Below are positions 11,435-23,184 of a stretch of DNA of 64,000 nt, in pieces. Under the pieces are notes generated by a model. That model ran no database searches. It had not been told where the DNA came from and worked only from the letters and a program-made list of their open reading frames with translations. The stretch's first letter is position 1; each line of letters begins with the position of its first letter. Made by a program: the position numbers and the translations under genes. Source of the DNA: Calocera cornea HHB12733 (taxonomy: Eukaryota; Basidiomycota; Dacrymycetes; Dacrymycetales; Dacrymycetaceae); contig KV423932.1 in assembly GCA_001632435.1 (NCBI GenBank), positions 1 to 64,000 of the forward strand, written 5' to 3'.

Positions 11435-12499
11435 ATGCCTGCCAAGATTTGGTTCAGTGCGCAAACGTGTCACTTACATTCGTCAACCTGCACGGCTAAC
11501 ACCTCGCACAGTAACCGGAGCTGCTACAGGCTTTGGCCGTCTGATATGCGAACTCGTGTTGGAAGGCGGAGACATCTGCATCGCGACGTCGATTGATCCT
11601 CCGGCACTCGAAGATTTGCTTCAGCAATATGGGGACGAGCGCATGCGGTCGCTTTCCATGGACGTGACTAAACCTGATCAAATCCAAGCCGCCTTCGCTG
11701 TGGCAGAACGCGAGTTCGGTCACATCGATATCGTGTACAATAATGCCGGCATCGCACTGGGAGGTGAATTGGAAGGCGTTTCCGAGGAGAGCGCTCGCAA
11801 GCTGTTCGATATCAACTTCTGGGGAGCAACCAATGTGACCAAGGAAGCCGTCCGATTCTTCCGGGAGGTTAATGGGCCTGGGAGGGGAGGAAAGCTGGTG
11901 CAAGTATCGTCTGGCGCGGGCATTGGTGGAGTTGCCAATCTCACGTACTATTGCGCAAGGTGAGTGCGCTCCACGGCAGACGGGAAGAAAGTCTGCTGAC
12001 AAGGATGACAGTAAACATGGTATTTATTAGCTTTTTCTCAGCTCTCTCGCACTCTCATTCGTCTTGTCAGCGCTGGAAGGCATGACCAAAGCTCTCGTTC
12101 AGGAGCTCAGCCCTGATTGGAATATTCAAGTGAGTATCATCGTCTCTGCTCCTCCCGGTCACTGACGAAATTGCGCAGGTGATGCTCGTCGAACCCGGGT
12201 ACTTCCGTACCTCAATTTTGGCGCCCCAAATAGCAGTCGATTCCCATCCCGCGTACAAGGGCGGGGCGGCGGAAGGCATGAGGCAATACTTGCGCACGAG
12301 CGACAACATCGGTGATCCCAAGAAAGGGATCGAGCTGATCCACAGGATTGCGCAGCTTGAGAAACTGCCGCTCCATCTTCCTGTCGGGTTGGATGCTGTC
12401 AACGGGATCCGATCTGAGGCTGCTGTCTTGAAGAAAGCGGCACATGAGTGGGAATCATCGTCCCAGGGGTTGACAGTCGCCAAAGTGCAAGAGAAATGA
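11435..12499 (+). CDS. Short-chain dehydrogenase/reductase SDR3
   Basis: Five exons: 11435-11456, 11512-11959, 12012-12019, 12071-12129, 12179-12499 (286 codons with stop), same phases as SDR2. TGAATGFGR, NNAGIALGG and YCASK are all kept, again with the Lys in an 8-nt exon. The first intron has donor gtgcgc where SDR2 has gtgagc. The gene ends 150 bp from the convergent PMS1 stop. Confidence 0.92.
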
Positions 12500-12649
12500 A
12501 ACCGGCTTGGGCCGGACATGCAATAGAAACAGTAGATCGTTCAAAGAGTTGCAAGATGGTGTAGGTACATTGTAGAGTGGATATTGTGCATGGGTATATG
12601 CATTTGAAGCGGTTACCGAAGTCGAGAGAGTGACATCCAATGATCGTTA

Positions 12650-15600
12650 TCAAGTGCTGAAGTCTTGCCAGGATATCTCGGTCTTCCTGTGCAGTCGTTT
12701 GAGAAAGTCGGGCAAACTGAGCAGATGCCGCATAGTGGGCCGCCCGTGTGGACAGTTCTGGGGGCAATTATCAGATTTGGCGCCTTGCGGAAGAGAGGAG
12801 TACGAACCCAAGGCTGATCCATCGTGCCCATGTGACGAACGACCTGGGCGGACGTGAGCACCGAGTTGAAACAAGTATCATGAGGGCTCACAGTCGTCAT
12901 TTGTTGCCTCGTAAGCGCCTTTCCAATCATGACGCTGCGCCGACACGCACGCATCGCAAACATGCTCCTTGCCTTGGAGCACCGCACCATCTGCCCTTTA
13001 GGCGCATCTTGCATCAGATGAAGCAGTTCTTCCAGGTCTTTCATATCGAAGACGGTCTCCTTGCTGATCGGCTGTGCGGTGAGGCGCAGCCGACTCTGCC
13101 GTTCCTCGACGGGATCTTCATCCGCCTGACCCATCTCGACCTCCTCTACTTCGAAACCGTTCTCTCGGAGCACACCGAGGTTCTCCAGTGCGACGAGCTC
13201 ATCGGCAGGCGTCAGCTCCAACGGCCGAGGTCTGCGTCTTATCGTTAATGAGATATCTCATGGTCAAAGCGGCATGCTCGAACCTGAACAACGTCTGGGA
13301 CTGGATCCGCGTCGTCTGCTGAAGCGTCTCAAAGTTGTACTTCTCATCCGCCGCATGCTGATCAACGATGAACAGCTCATCATAGTCCTTCCTGCCGTCC
13401 TCGCCATCCTTCCTAAGCCGAACAATGACGAAGCCGAGGTTGAACTGCCCGAGAATCTCCATGCGCTCGAAATCGGCCTTGGTAATGACCCGGGAGAGGG
13501 TGGCCTCGGCCTGCTCGGCGCTGTCCACTTTCAACCCGGCAGCCTCCATAGCCCGCCCAGCTTGGGAGGCCGATTCCTGCTCATCGGCAGCGCTGGCCGT
13601 CATCGAAGTCCACTTGGAGCGCAGGCGGTCCATATCAACGTGCAGCACGCCCGTGCTGCTCGCTCCATTCCGGAGAATCTCGACCGTCGGCGCCTTGCCA
13701 GCCGTGCCTCCATCGCTCACAGGCCCCTCGCCGGTGCTGGCGATCCGGTCCGCTACGATAGGCGCGTCGGCCATCTGGATATCGTCTTCGGTGAGGTCGA
13801 TCACGTCGGCCGGAGCTTGCCCATTGATCGGACCAGCGCGCACGTCGTCCACCGCCATCTCACTCTGCTCAACAACTTCGACGACCTCGACCTCATCTAC
13901 GACCTCGACTTCATCCTCATCCTCAGCAGCCTCATCCTCCCCCCCCTCTGCCCCCTCATCCCCCCCCTCGTCCAGCCCCCCCTCCCCAACCCGGCGACTC
14001 ACGAACCTCCTCAGCCCCATCCCAAACCGGCCCACCGACAGCTCCCTCTCCCCGCCGCCAAGAACGACCTTCCGGCGCTTAGCCTGCCGCTCCTGTGCGG
14101 GGGAGGGCGGTTCCCGGGCCAGGGCCAGTGCTGGTGCAGGGGCGACATGGGGCGGGTCTTCCGAGCTTGGCGTGCGCGGGCGGAGGGGCGCGTCTAGGAA
14201 GCCGGAGGAGGAAGAGTTGGGCTCCGAGCCGCGTAGAAGTGCTCCAGCCCGCGCTGGACGGGCTGAAGTACGGCCAGTGCCGGTACTGGTACCGGTGCCG
14301 GTGTCAGTGGCCGAGGTATCCGCCTCTTCCCCATGCGAAATCGTATCTTGTCCATCGACCAAATCGAGACCCGCTCCTTCGTTCTCCTCCCCATCCCCAC
14401 GCACCGACAAAGCCCGCTCGGACCTCGCCCTTGCCGGCCGTCCCCCACCGCCCCCAGCAGCCCCAGCAGCAGCTGCAGCAGCCTTCCTCCCCCCCGCGCT
14501 GGACGGCCACGTGCCCGCCCGCCCGCCTACGCTCTTCACGCCGGCTCCACCTCCGAGCCGACCGCCCCCGCCGGAGATCTTCGGCAACAGCTGGGCGGGC
14601 TCCCCCTCCTCCTCCTCCTGCTCGTCACTGTCGCCGTCGCCGTCCAGCTCGTCTTCCTCTTCCTCTTGCGCTTCGGCAACGTCGGCACCGTTGGCGGAGC
14701 TGCCAAACGGAACGCGGTCGGGCTTCGCCCGCGACCCCGTGCCAGTGCCAGTGTTGTTCACGGCAAAAGTCGAGCGCGTAGGCTGCCAGAGCTCCTCCAG
14801 CGCCGCCTACCATCCGATTGATGCGAGGCATGCCTGAGTCGCCCACTCTCACGTGAGAAGAGGGAGCACACGCACCTTGAGCGCCGTGATCAGGGGCTCC
14901 TCGTCGTGCAGGAGGATGCTGCGTTTATCGGGGCTGACGTTGACGTCGTACGTGTCTGGGGAGGGGTGTCAGCGCCTGTCACTCCGTCTGTCCCTGCCCT
15001 CTGCGCTTGCGTTTGCCCTCACCCAAGCCCTGGCAAGGCGCAACCGCAACCCGCCAAAGCAGCCCAGCGCCCGGCGTCTGGGCAAGGCAAACAAGCAAGG
15101 CCGCACTCACCCGTCGGCAGCCGCAGATCCAGCACCCACACGCCATGCCCCTGCACGCAGAACGCGTGCCAGACCTCCGCGAGCGCCTTGTTGACCTTCG
15201 GAAGGCTCACGGGGCGGCCGTTGAGGAAGAGGAGCTGGCGGTCCGCGGCGCTGCGGGAGGTCGCGGTGGTGGGGGGCGTGGCGAGGCCGTGCAGGGTTAT
15301 TGTGCGGGTGGGGGCGGCGGGCTTGAGCGATGGGGCGGTGGTTGGAGGGGAGAGCGGGAGCTGCAGGGAGACGTCTGCTAGGGCCGAGAGGGCTTTGCGG
15401 CCCCAGAGGAGGGCGACGTTGTTTCGCAGGCTTGGGCTGCCGTCCGTGCGGATCTGGACGGTCTTCTTCCTGAAATGGGGTCAGCGGTGCTCTCCGCAAG
15501 AGTGTAGTGACCGCGAGAGGGATAGCGGGCTCCAATCGAGCAGCAACGGCAGGAGTGAAGAAGACGGAGGGAGAAGGGAAGGGACGCACCCGCCCTCGGG

Positions 15601-16377
15601 CTGGTTGGACACCACGAGCCTGACGCCGCGGCCCTGTGAGCCCCCGGAGCAGGGGACCATCGCGTACGCGGTGAGGAGGGCGACGGCCTTTGAGTGCTCG
15701 CGCTTTATGTTCCTGGTGAGCTCGGCGCGCCGCACGGGGAGGGGCGCGAAGAGGTTGGTGAGGAGGACGGTGGTGCCCCTCTGCGGGGTGTCAGCGGCTG
15801 GGGTGCAATGGGGTAGTAGGGAGGGGAGCGGGCCGCACCTGCCTAGCCACCTTCGTGTCAGACGAGACCAGCCTGCCCGCGCGGTCAAACTCGAGCACCG
15901 TCCCCATGGGCGCGTCCGCATCGGTGGCGGTGAGGACGCGGACGGTGTCGGCGAGCGCGCAGAGGGAGGAGAGGGCCTCGCCGCGGAAGCCGAAGGTGGA
16001 GACGGCGGCGAGGTCGTGGAAGGTGGTGAGCTTGGAGGTGTGATGTTTGAGGGCTTGGAGGGGCGTGAGGGGTGCTGGGAGGGAGGAGGGCGGGGACGCA
16101 CCGAGTGAGGCATAGTCTGCGGGCGGGATGCCCGAGCCGTTGTCGACGACCTCGAGGGAGTGCAGGCCGTACTCCCTGAAGCGCACCTCTGTGCTCATCC
16201 CGCCCAGTCAGACACACGCCACACACGCCCTCCGCGCGGCTCACCGATGCTCGTCGCGCCCGCGTCGAGGCTGTTCTCGACGAGCTCCTTGACGGCCGTC
16301 TGCAGGTCGACGACGACCTGCCCGGAGGTGATCCTGTGCACTGCGCTGGGGGGGATCGCCTGGATGTGCGAGGCCAT
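12650..16377 (-). CDS. PMS1: DNA mismatch repair protein PMS1 (MutL homologue, PMS2-type)
   Basis: Ten minus-strand exons: 16377-16245, 16188-16102, 16053-15839, 15780-15590, 15469-15111, 14955-14876, 14806-13284, 13231-12892, 12843-12808, 12757-12650 (1024 codons). Forms MutL-alpha with MLH1 and nicks DNA in post-replicative repair. GHKL ATPase motifs: [39 protein letters not shown]. The N-terminal domain is followed by a linker of about 400 residues, rich in acidic, Ser and Gly residues. Near its end come the endonuclease motif [12 protein letters not shown], the ACRRSVMIG motif and the metal-site [11 protein letters not shown]. All catalytic motifs are intact. The linker is long compared with the family. 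It shares a 348-bp promoter region with the phosphate carrier gene. Confidence 0.96.
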
Positions 16378-16725
16378 TGTGGATTAGCTAGAACTGCAAT
16401 ATGCTGGTCAGGCAGGCATCATGGGAGGTGAGTCCCCTGACAAGGCCGAGACGCGCCGGCCGGAGCACGTGCCCCGAGGGACTGTCAGTGACGTCAGCCA
16501 GCCTGATGGCCCACCAGGCAACGCGCGCGGAGGGCGGTCCCGTCCCCCTTGGGCGTCAGCACCGCGCACACACACCGCGCTCGCCGTCCCAGCCCAGTCG
16601 TGGGCCTATCTCTCCTCCTGCGACCGTCGTGCTAGACCGCCCTCAGCTACTCCTCCCCTGTCCGACTACAGTACAGCTCACCCACCATCCACGCAACCCA
16701 AGGCAACCCGACGCAGCAACGCAGC
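16378..16725. promoter_or_regulatory. Divergent promoter region PMS1 / phosphate carrier
   Basis: 348 bp between two start codons on opposite strands. GC-rich with pyrimidine tracts near the carrier start. No TATA box seen on either side, as usual for housekeeping genes. Confidence 0.6.
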
Positions 16726-18259
16726 ATGTCCGGCCTCGCGAAACAAGCGCAAGCCGCCGCCGCCTCGGGCGCCGGCGCGCCCCTCACCCCCAACTTCACC
16801 CTCAAAGACTACGGCGTCTTCTTCACCGCCGGTGCGTGCGCTCTTCACCCTCACTACAGCGCGCGCGGGCGGGGCTGACCACGTCTGCTCGGTCATGCAT
16901 GCAGGGGCGTTATGCTGCACGTGAGTGATCGTGTATGCGCGTACGAGGGAGCGTGTATGCTGATGCTGATTGCCCAGGATCACCCACGGGGCAATGACGC
17001 GTGCGCCCTCCCCTCCCCTCCCCCTCCGCCTCGCGCCCGCTAACGACCCCCAGCAATCGACGTGATAAAAACGCGTATCCAGATCGACCCAGGCATGAAA
17101 GGGCACTCCCTCCTCTCCGGCGGGCGCAAGATCGTCGCCGCCGAGGGCCCCTCCGCGCTCCTCACTGGCTTCGGCCCCACCGCGGTCGGCTACCTCGCCC
17201 AGGGCGGCGCCAAGTTCGCCGGGTACGAGTTCTGGAAGAAGACGTTCGTCGAGGCCGTGGGCAGCCATGAGGACGCTGTCAAGTACCGCACGGCCATCTA
17301 TCTGGGCGCGTCGACCGTGGCCGAGTACGTCCCCCCGCCGCTGTAGCGTCCCCCGCGCCGCGCCCCGCTAAACCCCCCGCCCCCTCCCATCCAGGTTCTT
17401 CGCCGACATCCTCCTCACTCCGCTCGAAGCCACCCGCATCCGGCTCGTCTCCGAGCGCGGGTACGCAAAGGGGCTCGTCTCCGGCTTCACAAAGCTCGCC
17501 GCCGAGGGCGGGTTCTCGACGCTCTACGCGGGCTTCTTGCCCATCTTGTGCAAGTGCGTCTTCTCCCCTTCTATTCCGTAGTCCATTCCCTAGCCGAGCG
17601 ACCTTCTCGGGCGGGAGCTGCAGGTGGATGTATGCAGTGGATGCTAAACCCCCAAAGGCAGATCCCCTACGCCATCGGCCAGTTCACAGTGAACGAGTTC
17701 TGCCACGAGGCGATCTACCGCCGCCTGTCCGAGGACACGCGGAACAACCTCTCGGGCGGGTCAAAGTTTGCCATTTCGCTCGGGTCGGGCGTGACGGCCG
17801 GGTTCGCAGCGGCGATCCTTTCGCACGTACGTGCCGTCCTTCTTCTCTGCTGGTTCGGCTGGCTGACCGGTGGTGCGGCTGTTGCTGTCCATGTGCTGTG
17901 GTCTAGCCGGCAGACACCCTGCTCTCGCAGATCAACAAGGGCCACGGGCCGAAGGGCAGCATGATCTACCGCCTCACGACGCTCGCGCGCGAAGCTGGCC
18001 CCGTAGGGCTCTTCGCCGGCCTCGGACCGAGGATGATCATGACCGCCGGTCTTGTCGCCGGTACGTCCTCTCCGTTCCGCTCCATCCCGGCCGCGGCGGG
18101 GATATGTGGCTGGTGGTTGGCGACTGGCGGCTGACGCTCCGCGCGCGCACAGGCCAGTTCATCCTCTACGGCATGATAAAGGACGCGATGGGCGGCTCGC
18201 CAGGCGTCGAGATCCACAACGAGGACAGCGTGGCCCCTCCAACGCGGGGCGGACACTAG
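16726..18259 (+). CDS. MIR1: Mitochondrial phosphate carrier (SLC25 family)
   Basis: Eight exons: 16726-16831, 16905-16920, 16978-17000, 17054-17324, 17395-17553, 17658-17826, 17907-18060, 18153-18259 (335 codons with stop). Inner-membrane phosphate/proton symporter supplying matrix phosphate for ATP synthesis. Three SLC25 repeats can be seen, with signature starts PIDVIKTRIQ, PLEATRIRLV and PADTLLSQIN. GALCCTITHGAMT is the first helix with the Thr/His typical of the phosphate carrier. Exons 2 and 3 are only 16 and 23 nt. No presequence is needed beyond the Ala-rich N-terminus. Complete. Confidence 0.95.
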
Positions 18260-18732
18260 AAAGAACCAGAGCGCTGCCTCTGCCTCTGCCCCGCGCACCG
18301 AGCAGCGTGCGGTGGAGGGTGCGAGGCGATGCGAGAGGAGCGCCAGGGCCAGGGAGAGGTAGGAGCAGGCAGCGATGGACCGACCGCGGTCTCCTTTCTT
18401 GCGTATATGAGTTTGCTGTAGAGTACGAGGATGATTGAGGCCCGGACTGAGAAATCTAGACACGCACTTGACCTGCACCTCTGTACATGGCGCCTTGCCT
18501 CCTAAAGCACCAGTATTCAAGGCACAAACCGTCCCATGGCTGTGAGTAGAGTGCCGCAGCAGGAGCCCCTTAAAGGGCTCTGGGGCTCTCGCTGTTGTAC
18601 TCCCCGCCCCTTTTGAACACTGCGCCTCCCCTCCAAGCCCCCGCTGGAGCGATCTCTCCTTCCTTCCATCTCTCTCTTCGGTCTTCCCTCCTGATTTTGC
18701 AACACCCCCTCCCAGGGACGATGGACGATGAC
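18260..18732. other. Intergenic, no feature seen
   Basis: 3' flank of the phosphate carrier. Pyrimidine-rich around 18640-18700. No gene recognised. Confidence 0.4.
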
Positions 18733-19270
18733 CCTCAGGCATCCCCCCTTCTCCTTTGCAACCTACCCAGCGACTTTGACAATCTCCTTGTCCGCGTCTT
18801 CATCTGTGATGGCGCGCCCTTGATCGAATCCTCGCGGGCGGGGGCGGTCGCCAGCGGCGAGCGAGCTCCGGGCCACCAGATCAACGAACGCTGGTCAAGT
18901 CTGCACGTGGTCGCGTCCACTCAACCGCTGCTGTCTAGGTCCTGCACCCAAGCCACAAACCATGTGAGGCCTTGAGAAATATGTATGCGAAGGAGCACCC
19001 CAGAGGCGCACCCACTCCACATGGCTGTACAACACGGTCAAGGAGTTCTGTAGGGGTGGGATAACGGATGACAGTGCCGCCTGCTCAGTTGTCATGGTCT
19101 TCAAAGACAACAACGGTGTTGCAACAAGTTTACGGCCTCATAGTCAAGTGGTGCGGCATGAGCGCGCTTAAGCCCAGCACGATGACTGGCCGGTGAACTT
19201 AAAGCACATGGGATTGCCCTGGGCCCGGGGTTCAACTCTCGCTTTTGACATAGTTTGCCTTTTGTTATTC
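18733..19270 (-). pseudogene. Relic repeat carrying a broken aldo/keto reductase fragment (copy A)
   Basis: On the minus strand about 18900-18735 the sequence matches the AKR part around [10 protein letters not shown]...DADKEI of AKR1-3, but is out of frame. Its flanks out to 19270 match, inverted, the stretch 27038-27545, including aaaaggcaaa-tatgtcaaa and gagttgaaccccgggcccag. On + 19225-19240, ggggttcaactctc fits a pol III B box (GWTCRANNC). About 80 bp upstream, tagtcaagtgg is a weak A-box candidate. It is either an old segmental duplicate or a non-autonomous element that captured AKR sequence. Confidence 0.6.
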
Positions 19271-19588
19271 ATCGAATATGCTCCCGAGAAATCTGTGTGC
19301 GCAGCGTCCACGCGAGCGATGATGCAACCGACTCTTTCTGCGCACGGCTTCGGGGGATCATAACCGTTCATTACTATTACTTGGTTCGTCGTCGCACGAA
19401 GCCATACACAACCGCAGCCCAGTATTCTAGCGAACCTAATTTCTCTACCAGCTCCTCAGAGCGCCACGAGCCACAGTAGTCGAGATGAGAGACACACGAG
19501 AGACATATACCTAAAACAGAGGGGGGATATCCTGCCGGCGTAGCCAGCCGGCTTTTCCGCGGTCGGTGCGGGGGGGGGGGGAGGGTCC
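19271..19588. other. Intergenic, no feature seen
   Basis: AT-richer than its surroundings. A run of 14 G lies near 19568, in the 3' flank of the permease. Confidence 0.4.
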
Positions 19589-21447
19589 TCACATGAGGAA
19601 GGCCCAGACCTTGCCGTACCACGTCTTTGCTTTGGGCTCGTCGAAGCTCTCTGCGAGGATCTCGTCGATGCCCGAGTAGAAGTCCATCTCGGCGGCGCGG
19701 ACGATCGGCTTGCGCATGACGAACTTTGCGCCGATGTAGAGGACGGGGAAGAGCGCGAGCGGGAGGTAGTTTGTCACCTGGGGGTCAACATGTTAGCAAG
19801 GTCTGGATTGAGGAGATGGAGTAGAATCGACTTGCAAATGTCGCGACATCCCATGAGCCCTTGAGGAAGACGCTCCATCCGGAGAAGAAGCAGATGACGA
19901 GGGTGGAGACGGCGACATACCAGCCGAGGTAGGGCTGGAAGAGGCCGCGGTAGGGGAGTGTGCGGCGATCGATCCCCTGCGCCTTGAGGCCGGCGTGGAA
20001 GCGGATGTAGGTGACGGCGATGCCGAACCAGGTCATGAGGCCGGCGACGGCGGTCATGTTTGCGAACCAGCCGAAGACCTTGCCGGCCGAGGTGGAGATG
20101 GCCATGTAGGCGAGTGTGCCGAAGAGGCCGCAGAAGATGATGGAGACGTAGGGGAGGCCGCCGCGGGTCGTGCGGGAGAAGAGCTTGGGGGCGTTGCCGG
20201 CGAGGGAGAGGCCGTAGAGGGCGCGGGAGGAGGTGAAGAGATCGGAGGAGGCGGCGGACCAGGCCGAGGTCAGCAAGCACGCGTTGATCAGCGAGGGGAG
20301 GCCCGAGATACCCGCGGTCTTGATGGCGATGACGAAGGGGGACTTTGCGGCGTTCGAGGCGGAGAGGTTCAGGTCCGGGTTGTTGTAGGGGACGAGGAGG
20401 CCGATGAAGAAGGTGCCGAGGATATAGAAGAGGAGGATACGGATGTAGACACGCTTGATGGCCTTGGGCAGGTTCTTGCGCGGGTTCTTCGCCTCACCGG
20501 CGGCGATAGCGACGATCTCGGTGCCGATGAAGGAGAAGGCGGCCTGGGTCATGACGCTCCACCAGGCGAGGAAGCGGCCCTCGTTGCCCGGGATGCCGTT
20601 GTACTGGGCGAACGGGCCCGGGTTCTTCCAGTAGCGGAAGCCGAGTCGATCGTGGTTCGGTCCTCCGCCGAGGTCGAGCACGAGGCCGAGGATCTGCGGC
20701 GCATCAGCACTGAAATGCACGTTTTGCAAACACGGAACGTACGATAAGACCGGTGATGGTGAGGACCTTGATGGATGCGAACCAGAACTCGCACTCGCCA
20801 TACACGCCCGCGCCGAACATGTTGATGATGAAGACGACGACAAGGCAGATAGTGACCCACACGGCGTTGTTCACGGATGTGGTCCAGTAGTTGATGAGCA
20901 CGGCGGAGGCGGACAGTTCAGCGGGCTGCAGAGCCGTTAGCGGGCGATATGTGCGTGGGGGGCAAGAGGACGCACGAGGATGATGATCCAGTTGTACCAG
21001 TAGTTCCAGCCCATTGTGAACGAGAAGGCCGGGTCGACAAAGCGCTCGGCGAGCATGATGTGCCCGCCGGGGATGGGCAGGTACGCGATCATCTCGCCGA
21101 GGCAGACCATGACGGCGTAGGTGATTGTGCCCATGATGCTGTAGCCGAGGAGGAGGCCGACGGGCCCGCCGGAGCGCAGGGAGCCGGCGGTACCGAGGAA
21201 AAGACCTGTGCCGATGACACCGCCGATACTGGAACGAGATGAGCATGTTCGTCGCGGGCGGAGTGTAAGAGGAGAGGACATGCCTGATCATGGCGATATG
21301 GCGGTTCTTGAGCTGACGCTTGAGGCCGGTCTTGCCCGGGCCCATGGCGCCGACGACGCCGCCGTCCTTGTAGTGGCCGTCCTCATCGATGACGGGGACG
21401 CCCTTCTCGTCATTGTAGACGACGCCCTTCTTGTCCATGTCGGCCAT
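19589..21447 (-). CDS. Amino acid permease AAP1 (GAP1-type, APC superfamily)
   Basis: Five exons on minus: 21447-21284, 21228-20976, 20925-20743, 20693-19836, 19777-19589 (549 codons with stop). Plasma-membrane amino acid/proton symporter. About 12 membrane segments. Family motifs: LKNRHIAMISIGGVIGTGLF (substrate-binding helix 1), GPVGLLLGYSIMG, GEMIAYLPIPGG, FIGTEIVAIAAGEA and a cytosolic C-terminus. Introns 1 and 4 appear to use GC donors (ATCAG|GCATGT and ATTT|GCAAGT). In both cases no GT donor keeps the frame. Only distantly related to AAP2 and AAP3. Complete. Confidence 0.93.
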
Positions 21448-21553
21448 GCTAGGGTAGAGTAGGGTACGCTAGCAGGGGAAGTGGTGTGTTAGGGGTTGGT
21501 GGTTGTGGGGGTTAGTTGCTTGAACGGGGGCGATGGAGTGCATGGCCGGTGAG

Positions 21554-21560
21554 CTTTATA
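21554..21560 (-). promoter_or_regulatory. TATA box of AAP1
   Basis: TATAAAG on the minus strand, 107 bp upstream of the AAP1 start. Confidence 0.45.
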
Positions 21561-22017
21561 TGTCCGCGAGCCCCGGTTGGTGGGGAGTCTGTGAGAAGCG
21601 GCCATGCTTGTGGGAAGGAGAGATATCATCCTTCGGCGAAGCCACTCCCCGGGCGCTTTGCGGGACGAGCGGAGGCTCTTCGCACTATACGCGATGACGC
21701 CCAAACACGATTCGCTCCCGCTTTCAATGGCCTCCAACAGCTCGAAAAAACAGGCGCATACAGTCAGTCGGGCGACTCATCCCTCCCCGATCACGCGTGG
21801 TGCTTCCCTCCCGGCTATGCCACACACGCATACATGCACACATGTACAGACAGACGACGCTTCTCGCCTCAGCGCGCGGGGAGACTGAGCTCAGTGCGTG
21901 TCGTGGTCGCAGCATCCCCCCCGCCATTCGCCGCATTAGGAACTGCCTTGAGGGGGGAACGAGTGGGAAAGGGGCGCCGCACCAGGCACGCGCCCGACAC
22001 TTCCAAACGAGCAATCC

Positions 22018-22045
22018 TTCCTTCCCTTCCCTTCCCTTCCCTTCC
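22018..22045 (+). repeat. (CTTCC)n microsatellite
   Basis: Five-base repeat, about 5.5 units. Confidence 0.9.
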
Positions 22046-23155
22046 TCGCCCCTCTCAACCGCCGAACCCAACCGATCCATCCGGGCCTCGTCCCTGGCCA
22101 GCTCGTCTCAAATTTCCGCCGGCGGGAAACGCATCCTCCTGCTCCTGCGCCGCGCCGCCCTGCAGTGGTGCAGGCTTGCACCTTCCTATATCGCCCTATC
22201 TCCCCCCCGCCCCGCCGCTCGCTTGTGTTATCACCCGTCCGAGCCCGGCTATTAGTCCTCCTATCGCTGTCTCTCGTCCCCACGGCCTCTGGCTGGGCAC
22301 AACGTGGCAGTGAGGCAGTGATAAGCTTCCCCGCACCCAGGGCCCACTGGCACGCCCACCCTTCCCTCCCCTCGTCATTGTCCCGCCTATTCTGAACGCA
22401 CATAACTCTAATACAACCCGCGCGCTGCGTTGGCGCTCCCGGCTGGGCAGGCAGCTGCACAGCTCAGTCAGACTATCGGAGTTAATCACGAGCGCCTTGG
22501 CGGCCCGCCCGCAAAGTTTCGCCGACGCCGATAACACCTCCTCGCCCTCGCATCGTATCGTATCGTATCGTAGCATCGGTAATCAGCAAGCATATTTGCA
22601 GTAAATTTTCCGAGAACAAGCATGGTATACCTGCCAGTGAGCACCCGCGCTCCTATCGCACTGCGCTTCCTGGTGCGGGTGGACAGCGCCGCCGGGAGCA
22701 TCAGGGCCTGCAACCTCTCCACGACCCATGATCCACGACGCACGAACCCAATTCCTCAGAAATAATGCTTGCGCTACGCCGACCACCGCCTCCCGCCGCA
22801 CAGGAATCGCCCGATTGGGAAAACCCGCACCGGGTGCCGCCGGTGCCGCCGTATCTACCCACCACCAACTCCGAGTCAGGGTGCTCTGCAGTTCCTGCGG
22901 TGCCTCCCGCCGTCAGCGTAGGTTGCACCGGCGCCGGTCTCTGAGCAATACCCTCCCTGTACCACCGTAGTGTAACACCTGTGTCGCGATAACGACCGTG
23001 TCGCTGGAGATATGCCATGACACTAAGTAGTATTGTGCTCTGGGCGAGAGGAGACGCTCGAAGAAGCATGCCGCCCGCATGGCGCCCCCACGCGCGCGTT
23101 AGGTGCCGGGCACAGCCGCCCCCAGACCTTGCCTTGGCGCGCTCCGAGTCTCTGC

Positions 23156-23184
23156 CCACCACCACCACCACCACCACCACCACC
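23156..23184 (+). repeat. (CCA)n microsatellite
   Basis: About 9 trinucleotide units. Confidence 0.9.

Larger units (their letters stand above)
9841..12580 (+). repeat. Tandem duplication of a 1.35-kb SDR unit
   Basis: Unit 1 is about 9841-11230 and unit 2 about 11231-12580. Both begin caatgtgaca, carry the same promoter repeats, the same five exons and matching 3' flanks (gcaatagaaac-gtagat). Introns are also near identical, so the copy is recent. Confidence 0.9.

Noticed and set aside
13425..14837. 470-codon frame on + opposite PMS1
   Set aside because: Shadow of the biased acidic linker; the minus strand has all MutL motifs and consistent splicing.
19995..20747. 250-codon frame on + opposite AAP1
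   Set aside because: Antisense of permease helices, with no motif of its own.
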